A stretch of 64,000 nucleotides of DNA from Paenibacillus terricola (GCF_014779765.1 NZ_JACXZA010000002.1:744001-808000); one strand, 5' to 3'; shown: positions 15,880 through 24,631, counted from the stretch's first letter. The notes: generated by a model not told the origin, from the sequence alone. Numbers and translations are program-made.

Positions 15880-16575
15880 TTACTTCTTGATGCCTTTGCT
15901 TTCAACGATCTGCAGCAGCGTTTGAATCTCTCCTGCAATTTTGGCTGGTGACAGCTTGTCCGCAGCAGCGTCCTTCCGGATCTGCTCGATCATTTGGACA
16001 GCTTGGGCGCTTTCGACAGTAAGCACCTTAACTTTGCCGCCCATGAAGCCCTCGATTTGTTTGGCTGCTAGAGCCAGATTATCGTGGCTGGAAGCAGCTG
16101 TTGCCTTAATTCCTCCCAATCCTTCACCTGGGGTAGAGCCCTTGCCCGACGATCCTTCATTCGGACTAAGCAGCTTACGTTGTACATCGTCATATTGGGA
16201 AGCGCTTGGCACCATCTTAGCGGTCGCTAGCACAACAGTGTCATCGAATACAAATACACGCACATCAGAGATTCCGGCACCGCTGAGTCTGGATTCCAGA
16301 TGCGCGGAGAAACCGGTAGAATGCAGCCCTGAACTGCCAATCATGCTGTACACCGTCGTGCCCATTCCATTCGTTGTACTGCCATGACGGTTCGTTGTCA
16401 TGGTCTTCATCCCATTCTCTGAAGGAATCAGATTAGGGTCTCTTACGGCAGCGGCATGTGGCGAATGCGCTGTGTGGATTCCAACGTTCTCTTCGTTAGC
16501 CGTGCTCGCGCATCCGCTTAGAAGCAGTACAGCACCTAGTGTAGATACTACGGTTGTCATTGATTTCATTCTCAT
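15880..16575 (-). CDS. YhcN/YlaJ-family spore lipoprotein
   Basis: A 231-residue lipoprotein. Signal peptide with lipobox LSGC (Cys 21), then a low-complexity linker, then the YhcN/YlaJ domain with VFVFDDTVVLATAKMV and, near the end, KVLTVESAQAVQMIEQIRKD, which match the family pattern. Family members are placed in the spore inner membrane or cortex region and influence germination. ATG 16575 is set by GGGAGG seven bases upstream; a longer open frame upstream lacks a binding site. It is divergent from the dehydrogenase operon starting at 16701. Confidence 0.85.
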   Translation of the reverse strand: MRMKSMTTVVSTLGAVLLLSGCASTANEENVGIHTAHSPHAAAVRDPNLIPSENGMKTMTTNRHGSTTNGMGTTVYSMIGSSGLHSTGFSAHLESRLSGAGISDVRVFVFDDTVVLATAKMVPSASQYDDVQRKLLSPNEGSSGKGSTPGEGLGGIKATAASSHDNLALAAKQIEGFMGGKVKVLTVESAQAVQMIEQIRKDAAADKLSPAKIAGEIQTLLQIVESKGIKK

Positions 16576-16700
16576 CGTCAATCCTCCCTGCTTGAGGCTG
16601 TTGCTGAAGTTAGCATCTCCTTGCTCCTGAAATGAATATTCATGTTTGCTTGGAAAACAATAAACGTGCGACCAGGAATTACATTTCAGGAGGGAATGTG

Positions 16701-17546
16701 ATGATACAATCCGAAGATCAAGTATCTGAAGAGAAACAAAGTACGACTTCAACAGCTATTCAAGAACCAGAGTCAGGTGACGCCGTCCACATCCATAGCA
16801 GCTCCCGTCGTAAATTTCTGAAGACGACCGGATATGCGCTTGGCGGTCTCGCCGTTGGTGGTGTTCTAAGCTCGCTCATTGGCTGCAGCAAGAAAGAAAC
16901 GAACAATGAAACGACGGAGAAACCACCGGCGACGGATACCGGCGCTGGCACAGAAGAAGTACGGAACTACAACCGCGCTTTGATGTTCTTCACGCAGGAG
17001 CAGTACAAGATTGTGGAAAGCGCAGCGGAGCGCATCTTTCCTGAGGACGATAACGGACCAGGAGCGAAGACGCTTGGTGTTGCTTTCTTCATCGACCATC
17101 AGCTTGCTGGCGATTACGGCTTCAATGGGCGCGACTATATGAGCCCTCCGTTCTATGCTGGCGAGAAAGAACAAGGATATCAAGGACGTCTGAAGCGGCG
17201 TGAAATTTATGAGATCGGTATCCGTGAATTGGACAACTACAGCAATACCAAGTATCAGAAGGGCTTCACCTCCCTCGCGCCTGAAGAGATGGATGCCGTG
17301 CTGAAGGATTTCGAATCCGATACGGCTAAGCTGACATCGATCTCAGCAAGCGCGTTCTTCAAAATGCTGCGGACAAACACGCTCGAAGGTGCATACAGCG
17401 ATCCGCTGTATGGCGGGAACGCAAATATGAATGGCTGGAGGATGCGCGGATATCCCGGCAACCAGATGAGTTATGCAGCGACGATCGACCAAGGATTTAC
17501 GAAAATAGAGCCGAGCAGCCTGCAAGATCACCTGGCAGCGCATTAG
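16701..17546 (+). CDS. Gluconate 2-dehydrogenase subunit 3-type protein with Tat signal
   Basis: About 281 residues. Residues 30-60 carry a twin-arginine signal (SRRKFLKTTG followed by a Gly/Leu-rich core), and just after it a lipobox-like SSLIGC. The mature part follows subunit 3 of membrane-bound GMC dehydrogenases (FFTQEQYKIVESAAERIFPEDDNGPGA; MSYAA near the end). In the Burkholderia FAD-glucose dehydrogenase the equivalent small subunit exports the flavoprotein as a Tat hitch-hiker. ATG 16701 follows AGGAGGG by 7 bases. Next gene starts 18 bases after the stop. Operon with the GMC gene is clear. Confidence 0.9.
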   Translation: MIQSEDQVSEEKQSTTSTAIQEPESGDAVHIHSSSRRKFLKTTGYALGGLAVGGVLSSLIGCSKKETNNETTEKPPATDTGAGTEEVRNYNRALMFFTQEQYKIVESAAERIFPEDDNGPGAKTLGVAFFIDHQLAGDYGFNGRDYMSPPFYAGEKEQGYQGRLKRREIYEIGIRELDNYSNTKYQKGFTSLAPEEMDAVLKDFESDTAKLTSISASAFFKMLRTNTLEGAYSDPLYGGNANMNGWRMRGYPGNQMSYAATIDQGFTKIEPSSLQDHLAAH

Positions 17547-17564
17547 CTCAAGAAGGAGTCTGCT

Positions 17565-19280
17565 ATGGCAAAAACATTACCCAAAACCGATGTTGTCATC
17601 GCCGGCGTTGGCTGGACTGGCGGTATTATTGCAGCTGAGTTAACGAAAGCAGGACTAAATGTTGTCGGTCTCGAGCGCGGCAAGGAGCGGAAAACTGAAG
17701 ATTATTTCATGGTGCATGATGAATTGCGCTATGCACTCCGCTATGAGTTGTTCCAAGACTTGTCCAAAGAGACGATCAGCTTCCGCAGCAATGAGAAGGT
17801 TCGAGCGCTTCCTATGCGTTCTTACGGCTCCTTCCTTCTCGGCACCGGTCTAGGCGGGTCAGGCGTGCACTGGAACGGCCATACGTATCGGTTCCTCCCC
17901 TACGACTTCGAGATACGCAGCAAAACAATTGAGCGTTATGGCAAAAATAAGCTGCCAGCGGGCATGTCGATTCAAGATTGGGGCATCACCTATGATCAGC
18001 TAGAACCGTATTATGACAAATTCGAAAAAACAGCCGGAATCTCTGGCGAGACTAATCCGCTTGGCGGCAAGCGCAGCGCAGATTATCCGACGCCGCCGAT
18101 GAAGAAGTCTCCGTCTCTGCAGAAATTTGCAGATGCCGCAGCTCGCATGAAGCTCCATCCGTATATGATGCCTTCCGCCAATTTGTCGGAGAATTATACG
18201 AATCCAGATGGGATTGCTCGCGCTGCCTGCCAATATTGCGGTTACTGCGAACGTTTCGGCTGCGAGTATGGCGCCAAAGCCGACCCTGTCGTAACGGTCA
18301 TTCCTGTCGCTAACAAGACGGGCAAATTCGAAATCCGGAGCCACTCCGATGTAAGACGCATTATACATAAAGGCGGCAAAGCAACCGGCGTTATGTATAT
18401 CGACATTACAACAGGCGAAGAGATTATCCAGCCTGCCGATATTGTCGTCGTGGCCAGCTACGTGTTCAACAATACGCGCCTTCTGCTGCTATCTGGCCTC
18501 GGCAAAGCGTATGATCCTGCTACTGGCAACGGCGCAATCGGCAAAAACTATGCTTATCAGGTGATCAAAGGGAGCGCGGCGGGCTTTTTCGAGAAGGAAG
18601 AGTTCAATACGTATGCAGGTGCAGGTGCGTTAGGTGTATCGCTTGATGACTACAATGGCGACAATTTCGATCACAGCAGCCTGAACTTTATTCACGGCGG
18701 TGTCATTACACTCACCCAATCAGGCGCTCGGCCGATTCAGAACAACCCGGTTCCTTCAGGTACGGCAACTTGGGGTTCGGAGTTCAAGACTAACTCCCTC
18801 AAGTACGCGAATCGAACGCTCAGCATTGGCGCTCAGGGATCATCGATGTCGTATAAACATCACTATTTGGACCTTGACCCAACCTATAAAGACGCGTACG
18901 GCGATCCGCTTATTCGAATTACATTCGACTTCGAAGATCAAGACAAGGAGTTAGCGAAGTTCTTGGCACTTAGATGTTCAGAGATTATGAAGGAAATGGG
19001 CGCTGATCATGTTGATTTCCTGAAGGATCTTGGCCCCTATGAGATTATGACGTATCAGTCCACTCACAACACGGGCGGCGTCATAATGGGTGCGGACAAA
19101 GGCGATTCAGCTATCAACAATTACAGTCAGATGTGGGACGCGGACAATGTATTCGTTGTAGGGGCAAGCTCCTTCCCGCAAAATGCAGGCTACAATCCGA
19201 CCGATACGGTTGGTGCACTAGCCTACCGCACGGCCGAAGGCATCCTGAAGTATCGTGACAAAGGCGGCATTCTCGTCTGA
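17565..19280 (+). CDS. GMC oxidoreductase, FAD-dependent dehydrogenase catalytic subunit
   Basis: A 571-residue flavoprotein with an N-terminal dinucleotide-binding fold (VVIAGVGWTGGIIAAE) and the GMC C-terminal end (VVGASSFPQNAGYNPTDTVGALAYR). It has no signal peptide, so it probably leaves the cell bound to the Tat-signal subunit encoded just upstream. Around residues 222-233 there is C-x2-C-x2-C-x4-C (CQYCGYCERFGC), the sort of Cys cluster that in FAD-glucose dehydrogenases holds an iron-sulfur cluster for electron transfer to a cytochrome c. Substrate, likely a sugar or sugar acid such as gluconate, cannot be fixed from sequence. Confidence 0.9.
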   Translation: MAKTLPKTDVVIAGVGWTGGIIAAELTKAGLNVVGLERGKERKTEDYFMVHDELRYALRYELFQDLSKETISFRSNEKVRALPMRSYGSFLLGTGLGGSGVHWNGHTYRFLPYDFEIRSKTIERYGKNKLPAGMSIQDWGITYDQLEPYYDKFEKTAGISGETNPLGGKRSADYPTPPMKKSPSLQKFADAAARMKLHPYMMPSANLSENYTNPDGIARAACQYCGYCERFGCEYGAKADPVVTVIPVANKTGKFEIRSHSDVRRIIHKGGKATGVMYIDITTGEEIIQPADIVVVASYVFNNTRLLLLSGLGKAYDPATGNGAIGKNYAYQVIKGSAAGFFEKEEFNTYAGAGALGVSLDDYNGDNFDHSSLNFIHGGVITLTQSGARPIQNNPVPSGTATWGSEFKTNSLKYANRTLSIGAQGSSMSYKHHYLDLDPTYKDAYGDPLIRITFDFEDQDKELAKFLALRCSEIMKEMGADHVDFLKDLGPYEIMTYQSTHNTGGVIMGADKGDSAINNYSQMWDADNVFVVGASSFPQNAGYNPTDTVGALAYRTAEGILKYRDKGGILV

Positions 19281-19345
19281 GAAACCACGCCATCGAGATG
19301 TTTCCAAATCAGTCATGTGTCATTAGAACCTCCCAATAACAAGCT

Positions 19346-19391
19346 AAAGGACCTCGAAACCCACTGAAAGGTGGAAGTCGAGGTCCTTTTT
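19346..19391 (+). terminator. Intrinsic terminator of the dehydrogenase operon
   Basis: Stem AAAGGACCTCGA / TCGAGGTCCTTT followed by T-run, loop contains a second short stem; 65 bases after the GMC stop. Confidence 0.88.
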
Positions 19392-19480
19392 CACGAACAT
19401 ATTTGATACTAATTGGGCTCGAAAAATCACACTTTCGACTATTGGGCCCCGTTCTTTTCCTGATCGATTCTCCCCTACGC

Positions 19481-19690
19481 TTACAGAAGGTTCTGTGAAT
19501 CCTTTTTGTCCTGTTCAATCGCTGCAGTAGGTTGCGTGTCGTCCTCTACAATCCCCCTCGTTGAACTGCGGAATTCACGAAGCGTATCACCAAATGCGCG
19601 GCCAAGCATCGGCAGCTTGGACGGTCCGAATACGATCAAAGCGATGAGCAAAATGATAATCAACCCTGAAACGCCAATGTTATTGAACAT
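19481..19690 (-). CDS. tatA: Twin-arginine translocase protein TatA
   Basis: A 69-residue protein with one N-terminal membrane segment, then the TatA/E signature LIVFGPSKLPMLGRAFGDTLREFR and an acidic, charged tail. It forms the pore-like component of Tat with TatC. ATG 19690 has GAGGAG six bases upstream. It lies 27 bases downstream of tatC and is co-transcribed with it on the minus strand, convergent to the dehydrogenase genes that encode the probable substrate. Confidence 0.95.
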   Translation of the reverse strand: MFNNIGVSGLIIILLIALIVFGPSKLPMLGRAFGDTLREFRSSTRGIVEDDTQPTAAIEQDKKDSQNLL

Positions 19691-19717
19691 AGATACTCCT
19701 CTTTTCGTCGAATGTTT

Positions 19718-20461
19718 TTATGCGGGATCGGGATTTGGATACGGGAACGCAGATGCGTGACGGCGCGCATACCGTTTGGATAGAAGCGCACTGATCTCAA
19801 ACAACAGCAGGAGCGGAATGGTTACAGACAGATGCGAGACGAAGTCCGGCGGAGATATGCAAGCGCCAACGACAGCTAGACCCACGTAAGCATATTTACG
19901 TGAAACATTCAGCCTCTCAGGCGTAAGCAGCCCCAATCGAGTCAAGAACAACATGACAAGCGGCATCTCGAATGCAACGCCCAGCGGGAACACGACACTA
20001 AAGAGGAAGACAAAGTACTTGTCTATGCCGTATGTTTCGGTTGCTCCAATCGTATGGTTCATCTGAATCATGAACTTCAGCATCATGGGGAATACGACAA
20101 AGTAGCTGAACGATACACCACCAAGAAACAGAAAGAACGATACGGGCACATAGGCAAGCGTACCCTTCGCTTCTTTATACGTCAGACCAGGTCTAACGAA
20201 TGCCCATGCCTGATACAGGAGCACAGGCAGCGTGAACAGCATCGCCAGCAGAAACGCACAGCGCAGGTAGATGAACAGTCCGTCTGTGAATGAGAATACG
20301 TTCCACTGAACGTTAGCTGCCGCTGAACTCTTGATATACTGCAGAATGCGGGGCGACAAGTAAAGTCCGCCACACATGGCCACAAGGAAGCAGCTAAATA
20401 CGATTAACAGCCTTCGCCTCAACTCCGTTAAGTGTCTCACCACATCCTCGTTGATGTCCAA
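19718..20461 (-). CDS. tatC: Twin-arginine translocase protein TatC
   Basis: A 247-residue protein with six membrane segments. It begins with the cytoplasmic element VVRHLTELRRRLL, and contains FIYLRCAFLLAMLFTLPVLLYQAW and the FVRPGLTYKEAK segment that precedes the third helix, all typical TatC. It recognises the twin-arginine signal. TTG 20461 is chosen from a GAGG about nine bases upstream. tatA follows; the cytochrome c gene diverges from it, so the tat genes are embedded within the dehydrogenase module, as for substrate-dedicated Tat pairs in Bacillus. Confidence 0.95.
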   Translation of the reverse strand: MDINEDVVRHLTELRRRLLIVFSCFLVAMCGGLYLSPRILQYIKSSAAANVQWNVFSFTDGLFIYLRCAFLLAMLFTLPVLLYQAWAFVRPGLTYKEAKGTLAYVPVSFFLFLGGVSFSYFVVFPMMLKFMIQMNHTIGATETYGIDKYFVFLFSVVFPLGVAFEMPLVMLFLTRLGLLTPERLNVSRKYAYVGLAVVGACISPPDFVSHLSVTIPLLLLFEISALLSKRYARRHASAFPYPNPDPA

Positions 20462-20626
20462 TCGTGTTCACCTCGATTCTCCGGCTTCATTTGTTATTAT
20501 TTTCAAAACCCATGTTTAGATTGTCCAGCTTACACCGTGTTATGCGTTTCGAATAGGAATCCGAATATGAATCGAAGCCTATGGGAAACGTATGACAATA
20601 ATACTAAGAATGAGGTGTTATCTGCG

Positions 20627-21001
20627 ATGGTGAAATCCAAATGGATCATGGGGTTAATGGCGCTTACGCTCGCCGTTTCGCTAAGCGCTTGCGGAAACAA
20701 GAAAGAAGAAACGAACAACGGAACAACGACTGGCAACAACGAAACAACAGGTAATACGAGCGGCGGCACGGTTGATGCGGCAGCTGCGGAAACGGTGTAT
20801 AAGGCCAACTGCATTAGCTGTCACGCAGTAGATCTTGCTGGCGGCATCGGACCTAACCTGCAGAAAGTTGGCGGCAAGCTGTCAGTGGCAGATATCACGA
20901 AACGTATTGACGAAGGCGGCGGCGGCATGCCTGCGTTCAAAGGAACATTAAGCGATACGGACATCGCCAATCTTGCTGGATGGCTCGGTTCCATGAAGTA
21001 A
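20627..21001 (+). CDS. Cytochrome c lipoprotein (c-551/cccB-like)
   Basis: A 124-residue lipoprotein: signal peptide with lipobox LSAC, then a Thr/Asn/Gly-rich linker, then a small class I cytochrome c domain with one heme motif CISCH, distal GGGGMPAF (axial Met), and C-terminal DIANLAGWLGSMK. It would sit outside the membrane, tethered by lipid, and take electrons from a dehydrogenase. Its position one gene from the GMC dehydrogenase supports it as acceptor. ATG 20627 has GAGG about 11 bases upstream. Confidence 0.9.
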   Translation: MVKSKWIMGLMALTLAVSLSACGNKKEETNNGTTTGNNETTGNTSGGTVDAAAAETVYKANCISCHAVDLAGGIGPNLQKVGGKLSVADITKRIDEGGGGMPAFKGTLSDTDIANLAGWLGSMK

Positions 21002-21008
21002 AACGCAT

Positions 21009-21052
21009 AAGGGCAGCCTCAGGTCGATTCATTGACCTAGGGCTGCCCTTTG
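21009..21052. terminator. Bidirectional terminator
   Basis: Stem AAGGGCAGCC..AGGTC / GACCT.GGGCTGCCCTT with 8-base loop, T-rich on the plus-strand side, between convergent cytochrome c and UvrA-like genes. Confidence 0.85.
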
Positions 21053-21072
21053 TTTTGCTATAGGTAGAACAT

Positions 21073-23325
21073 CTACTTCAAGTACTTCCCCGTAATCGAT
21101 TGCTCCGCATGATCGATCTGCGTTGGCGTCCCTTCGAACACCACTTGGCCGCCCTTGCTTCCTCCATCCGGTCCCATGTCGATTATCCAATCCGCTTGGC
21201 TGATCACATCCAGATTGTGCTCGATGACGATAACCGTATTGCCCGCATCCACCAGACGGTTCATGATCCCGAGCAATTGACCGATGTCGGACATATGAAG
21301 ACCAGTCGTTGGCTCGTCCATGACGTAGATGCTGCCCTTCTTGTGCAGTTCGCTTGCGAGCTTAATGCGCTGGCATTCGCCGCCTGAGAGCGTGCTGAGC
21401 GGTTGTCCGAGTGTAATGTAATTAAGCCCCACATCGCTCATAGCCTGCAGCTTCTTCACAACCTCTTTCAGCTCGAAGAACGACAATGCCTGTTCCACCG
21501 TCATCTCCAGTACATCAGCAATGGATTTGCCATTCAGCTTATATTCCAGCACTTCTTCCTTAAACCGTTTGCCGCCGCAAACTTCGCATGGCAGCTTCAC
21601 GCTATCGAGGAATGCAATATCGGTATATACAACTCCAAGCCCCTGACAGTTCTCACATGCTCCTTTGGAGTTGAAGCTGAACAACCCTTGATTAACTTTA
21701 TTCGTAGAGGCGAACGCTTTACGAACATCATCCATGATGCCTGTGTAGGTCGCAGGATTCGAACGTGTGGACACCCCTACCGCCGACTGGTCGATAACGA
21801 TTGCATCGGTATGCTGGTTGAGGAATATGTCGTTAATAAGCGTACTTTTCCCCGAGCCCGCGACTCCTGTAACGATTGTTAGAACACCGGTTGGAATATC
21901 TACGCTTACGTTCTGCAAGTTATGCAGTGATGCATTGTGAACGGACAGTTTGCCTGATGGCTGCCTGCAATCTTGCTTCAGCTGCAGCGGCCGCTTCATG
22001 AAGTTGCCCGTAAGAGTGCCTGACGTGAGCAAGCCCTCGTAGCTGCCTTCGTACACGATCGTCCCGCCTCGGCTTCCCGCGTGTGGACCCACATCGACGA
22101 TATGGTCGGCCGTCTTGATAACGTCCGGGTCGTGCTCAACTACAATGACCGTATTCCCCTTATCACGCAACTTCAGCAGCAGTTCATTCAAGCGGTGAAC
22201 ATCCCGAGGATGCAGGCCAACGCTTGGTTCGTCGAAAATATAAGTGACATCCACCAGACTGCCGCTTAGATGCTTCACCATTTTAACGCGCTGCGACTCG
22301 CCGCCCGATAACGTATCCGTCTCGCGGTCGAGCGTCAAATACTCCAAGCCGATATCGACCAGATGCTGCAGCCGCTCGGTCAGCGCTTTAACGATTGGTG
22401 CTGCGATCGGATCGTCAATCTCGTGAACGACACGGATAAGCTGTCCAACCTCCATTGCCGACAGCTGCGCAATGTTGTATCCATTAATACGGCAGTTAAG
22501 GGCTGCCTGGCTAAGTCTCGCACCGTGACAGCTGGCGCAAGGACCTTCCGTTATGTAAGGTGTTACGGACTTCTGCGTACGTTCGGACATTGTTTTCACA
22601 TCACGTTTGATGTACTTGTTAGTGAATTTCTCAATAACGCCTTCCACCGTTATGTTCATCGTTTTACCGCCGAACAGCACTTCTACCTTTCTTGCTTTGC
22701 CGTACAGCAGCTGCTCAAGCAGATCAGTTGGATAGTCGCTTAATTTCATGTCAAGATCGTAGGATCCCGCCTCCATGAGCATATTCCATTCGAAGCTGCC
22801 AATCGAATAATCAGGCAGCATAAGTGCCCCTTCGTTCAACGATCTGGTCATATCGACAGCTTTGCTCATATCTACGCCCAGCCTGCGGCCGATGCCGTTG
22901 CATTCCGGACACATGCCTTGCGGGTCATTGAACGAGAATATATGTGCAGGCCCTACGTAAGGATGGCCTACTCGGGAGAATATCAGCCGAACAATCGGTG
23001 CAATGTCCGTAATTGTACCCATCGTGGAATGCGAACCTCCGCCCAGCCGCTTCTGGTCCACGATGACCGCCATGCTCAGGTTCTCAATCGCATCGGTATC
23101 TGGCTGAGGATATTTGGGCAAGAACGTGCGCACGAACATCGTGAAGTTTTCATTCAGCAGTCTTGTAGATTCAGCGGCAATCGTATCGAATACGATCGAG
23201 GACTTACCGGAACCGGATACGCCAGTGAAAATCGAGATCTTGCGTTTTGGAATGCTTAAAGATACGTTCTTCAGATTGTTTTCCCTCGCACCCGATATAA
23301 CGATATACTCCTGGTTAGCGCTCAA
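21073..23325 (-). CDS. Short UvrA paralogue (ABC-type ATPase)
   Basis: A 750-residue protein with duplicated ABC cassettes: Walker A GVSGSGKSS near residue 40 and GVAGSGKST near residue 490; signatures LSGGESQRV and LSGGECQRI; Walker B IFDEPSVGLHPRD and VMDEPTTGLHMSD. Zinc-binding cysteine pairs (CPEC, CASC, CENC..CEVC) are present. Canonical UvrA has about 940-960 residues; this one lacks roughly 200, consistent with loss of the UvrB-binding region near the first cassette. Such paralogues occur with drug resistance (DrrC-like) rather than excision repair. TTG 23325 has AAGGA nine bases upstream. Confidence 0.88.
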   Translation of the reverse strand: MSANQEYIVISGARENNLKNVSLSIPKRKISIFTGVSGSGKSSIVFDTIAAESTRLLNENFTMFVRTFLPKYPQPDTDAIENLSMAVIVDQKRLGGGSHSTMGTITDIAPIVRLIFSRVGHPYVGPAHIFSFNDPQGMCPECNGIGRRLGVDMSKAVDMTRSLNEGALMLPDYSIGSFEWNMLMEAGSYDLDMKLSDYPTDLLEQLLYGKARKVEVLFGGKTMNITVEGVIEKFTNKYIKRDVKTMSERTQKSVTPYITEGPCASCHGARLSQAALNCRINGYNIAQLSAMEVGQLIRVVHEIDDPIAAPIVKALTERLQHLVDIGLEYLTLDRETDTLSGGESQRVKMVKHLSGSLVDVTYIFDEPSVGLHPRDVHRLNELLLKLRDKGNTVIVVEHDPDVIKTADHIVDVGPHAGSRGGTIVYEGSYEGLLTSGTLTGNFMKRPLQLKQDCRQPSGKLSVHNASLHNLQNVSVDIPTGVLTIVTGVAGSGKSTLINDIFLNQHTDAIVIDQSAVGVSTRSNPATYTGIMDDVRKAFASTNKVNQGLFSFNSKGACENCQGLGVVYTDIAFLDSVKLPCEVCGGKRFKEEVLEYKLNGKSIADVLEMTVEQALSFFELKEVVKKLQAMSDVGLNYITLGQPLSTLSGGECQRIKLASELHKKGSIYVMDEPTTGLHMSDIGQLLGIMNRLVDAGNTVIVIEHNLDVISQADWIIDMGPDGGSKGGQVVFEGTPTQIDHAEQSITGKYLK

Positions 23326-23427
23326 AGACGAACATCCTTCCGTAATAGAATAGTAAGCAGTAAAGATTCATAATTGTACCATTAAACGAGCTGCTAGTTT
23401 GTCGAAAACAGAAATTTCTCTAAGAGC

Positions 23428-23462
23428 AATAAACCGACTGCAAATGGCTTGCAGCCGGTTTA
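23428..23462 (-). terminator. Intrinsic terminator
   Basis: Minus-strand stem AAACCGGCTGCA / TGCAGTCGGTTT (one G-T), loop of 7, followed by TTTATTG; ends the ArsR-SRPBCC operon. Confidence 0.82.
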
Positions 23463-23480
23463 AGATCGTTCATGAAATGA

Positions 23481-23882
23481 TTATTGCTCCAACAGTTTAG
23501 CAAGCTCGCCGCACCATTGCGTAACGCCCCATTTGGCACCATTGAGTGCTTGTTCGTTGGAGATGCCCGATTGTTCGAGATGAAGGTTTACTTGACCCTC
23601 TCCAAGATCTTGAATCGACCACGTTACAGTGTGCTTCTCAGGTCCAACAGACGATGTATAAGATAATACGCGTTGCGCCTCGTCTACAACGAGTACTTCG
23701 CAGTTAATGATGCCATCCCAGTACTGATTCGGTTCTGCTCGGAACTGGAATTGGTGACCTACCTCTGGTATGAAATCATTGGCGAGAACCCATTTGGCAA
23801 GCTTGCTGGAGTCCGTCAATGCGGACCACAGTTTTTCGATCGTTGTCTTATACTGAAAATCCAGAGTAAGTGTTAAACTCAT
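23481..23882 (-). CDS. SRPBCC/AHSA1-type START-like protein
   Basis: A 133-residue soluble protein with the AHSA1 pattern: MSLTLTLDFQYKTTIEKLWS at the start, LWSALTDSSKLAKWV, then IINCEVLVVDEAQRVLSYT and C-terminal WGVTQWCGELAKLLEQ. These proteins form a hydrophobic cavity. Its ATG overlaps the end of the upstream ArsR gene by 4 bases, with GAGGAAGAGG as ribosome binding site inside the ArsR Glu-rich tail. Such ArsR-SRPBCC pairs are widespread in Bacillales; the ligand is unknown. Confidence 0.85.
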   Translation of the reverse strand: MSLTLTLDFQYKTTIEKLWSALTDSSKLAKWVLANDFIPEVGHQFQFRAEPNQYWDGIINCEVLVVDEAQRVLSYTSSVGPEKHTVTWSIQDLGEGQVNLHLEQSGISNEQALNGAKWGVTQWCGELAKLLEQ

Positions 23883-24211
23883 TGTTCCTCTTCCTCCTCT
23901 AATAATTGGCCTAAGGTAATCATGTTCATGGTCCAAAACTTCTGATAAAACGACAGCCAGTCATGGACTTCACGGAGCGGAGCGGCGTTCAGCCTGAACC
24001 GGGTTTCTCTGCCGACCTTGCGGTCAAGCACCAAACCCGCCTCTTTCAGTATCGCCAAATGCTTCGATACGGCAGTGCGACCCATATCGAATTGTGACGT
24101 TAGTTCATGCAGCGGAATTTCTCTAGGTTCCGCCAGTATGCGAATCAATTTACGTCGTGTTGGATCTGCAATAGCATCGAATGGATCCCTCAACGGATTG
24201 TTATCGCTCAC
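23879..24211 (-). CDS. ArsR-family winged-helix repressor
   Basis: About 110 residues. Winged helix with DPTRRKLIRILAEPREIPLHEL and the recognition part MGRTAVSKHLAILKEAGLVLDRKVGRETRFRL; no metal-binding CVC motif in helix 3, so probably not a metal sensor. It ends in a poly-Glu tail. GTG 24211 is chosen because GGAGAGG lies five bases upstream; an earlier start at 24253 would overlap the operator region. Two perfect GACAC..GTGTC palindromes lie in its promoter, so it likely represses itself and the SRPBCC gene. Confidence 0.9.
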   Translation of the reverse strand: MSDNNPLRDPFDAIADPTRRKLIRILAEPREIPLHELTSQFDMGRTAVSKHLAILKEAGLVLDRKVGRETRFRLNAAPLREVHDWLSFYQKFWTMNMITLGQLLEEEEEQ

Positions 24212-24248
24212 AACACCCTCTCCTAGGATATAGCTAATGTTTCGATCG

Positions 24249-24300
24249 GACACTATTTAGTGTCATATTGATTATAGGACACTTTTTGGTGTCGTGTCAA
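24249..24300 (-). promoter_or_regulatory. SigA promoter with two palindromic ArsR operators
   Basis: On the minus strand TTGACA (plus 24295-24300) and TATAAT (plus 24271-24276) are separated by 18 bases. One operator, GACACCAAAAAGTGTC (24278-24293), fills the spacer; a second, GACACTAAATAGTGTC (24249-24264), lies just downstream of the -10 box. Centres are 29 bases apart, nearly three helical turns. Confidence 0.88.
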
Positions 24301-24313
24301 TATTGGGTATCAT

Positions 24314-24631
24314 TTATCCCATTTCAGACAAAAGCTTCTCCTCTACCGATTGCAGCTTTTGTTCCATCGTACCCTTTTTGTCGCGGCGGTCGTCAATCGT
24401 AATGGATGTTGATACACGCATCGCACCGTTCTCGAACGGTACTTCATGCAGGCGGCGCACGACTGCAAGCAGATCGTCCAATTCGCCCTCAATAATGGTG
24501 CTCATCGGTGTAAGTTGGTATTTGATGGACTCTTCAGCTTGTTCGAGTACCCGAATGACATCTGCTACATAAGCGCCGACACTCGGTGTTCCAGTGCCCA
24601 GCGGCACGATAGTGACTTGTACGATTGCCAC
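24314..24631 (-). CDS. MTH1187/YqgV-family thiamine-binding protein
   Basis: A 105-residue cytoplasmic protein of ferredoxin-like fold. VTIVPLGTGTPSVGAYVADV at the start and YQLTPMSTIIEGELDDLL in the middle are the family hallmarks; the family (UPF0045) binds hydroxymethylpyrimidine/thiamine-type ligands in characterised members. GTG 24631 has GAGGAAGAG upstream. It stands alone between the ArsR promoter and a DinB-type gene. Confidence 0.85.
   Translation of the reverse strand: MAIVQVTIVPLGTGTPSVGAYVADVIRVLEQAEESIKYQLTPMSTIIEGELDDLLAVVRRLHEVPFENGAMRVSTSITIDDRRDKKGTMEQKLQSVEEKLLSEMG

Noticed and set aside
21403-21882. 159-codon plus-strand frame inside the UvrA-like gene
   Set aside because: Antisense to conserved ABC cassettes; composition is that of a shadow frame.
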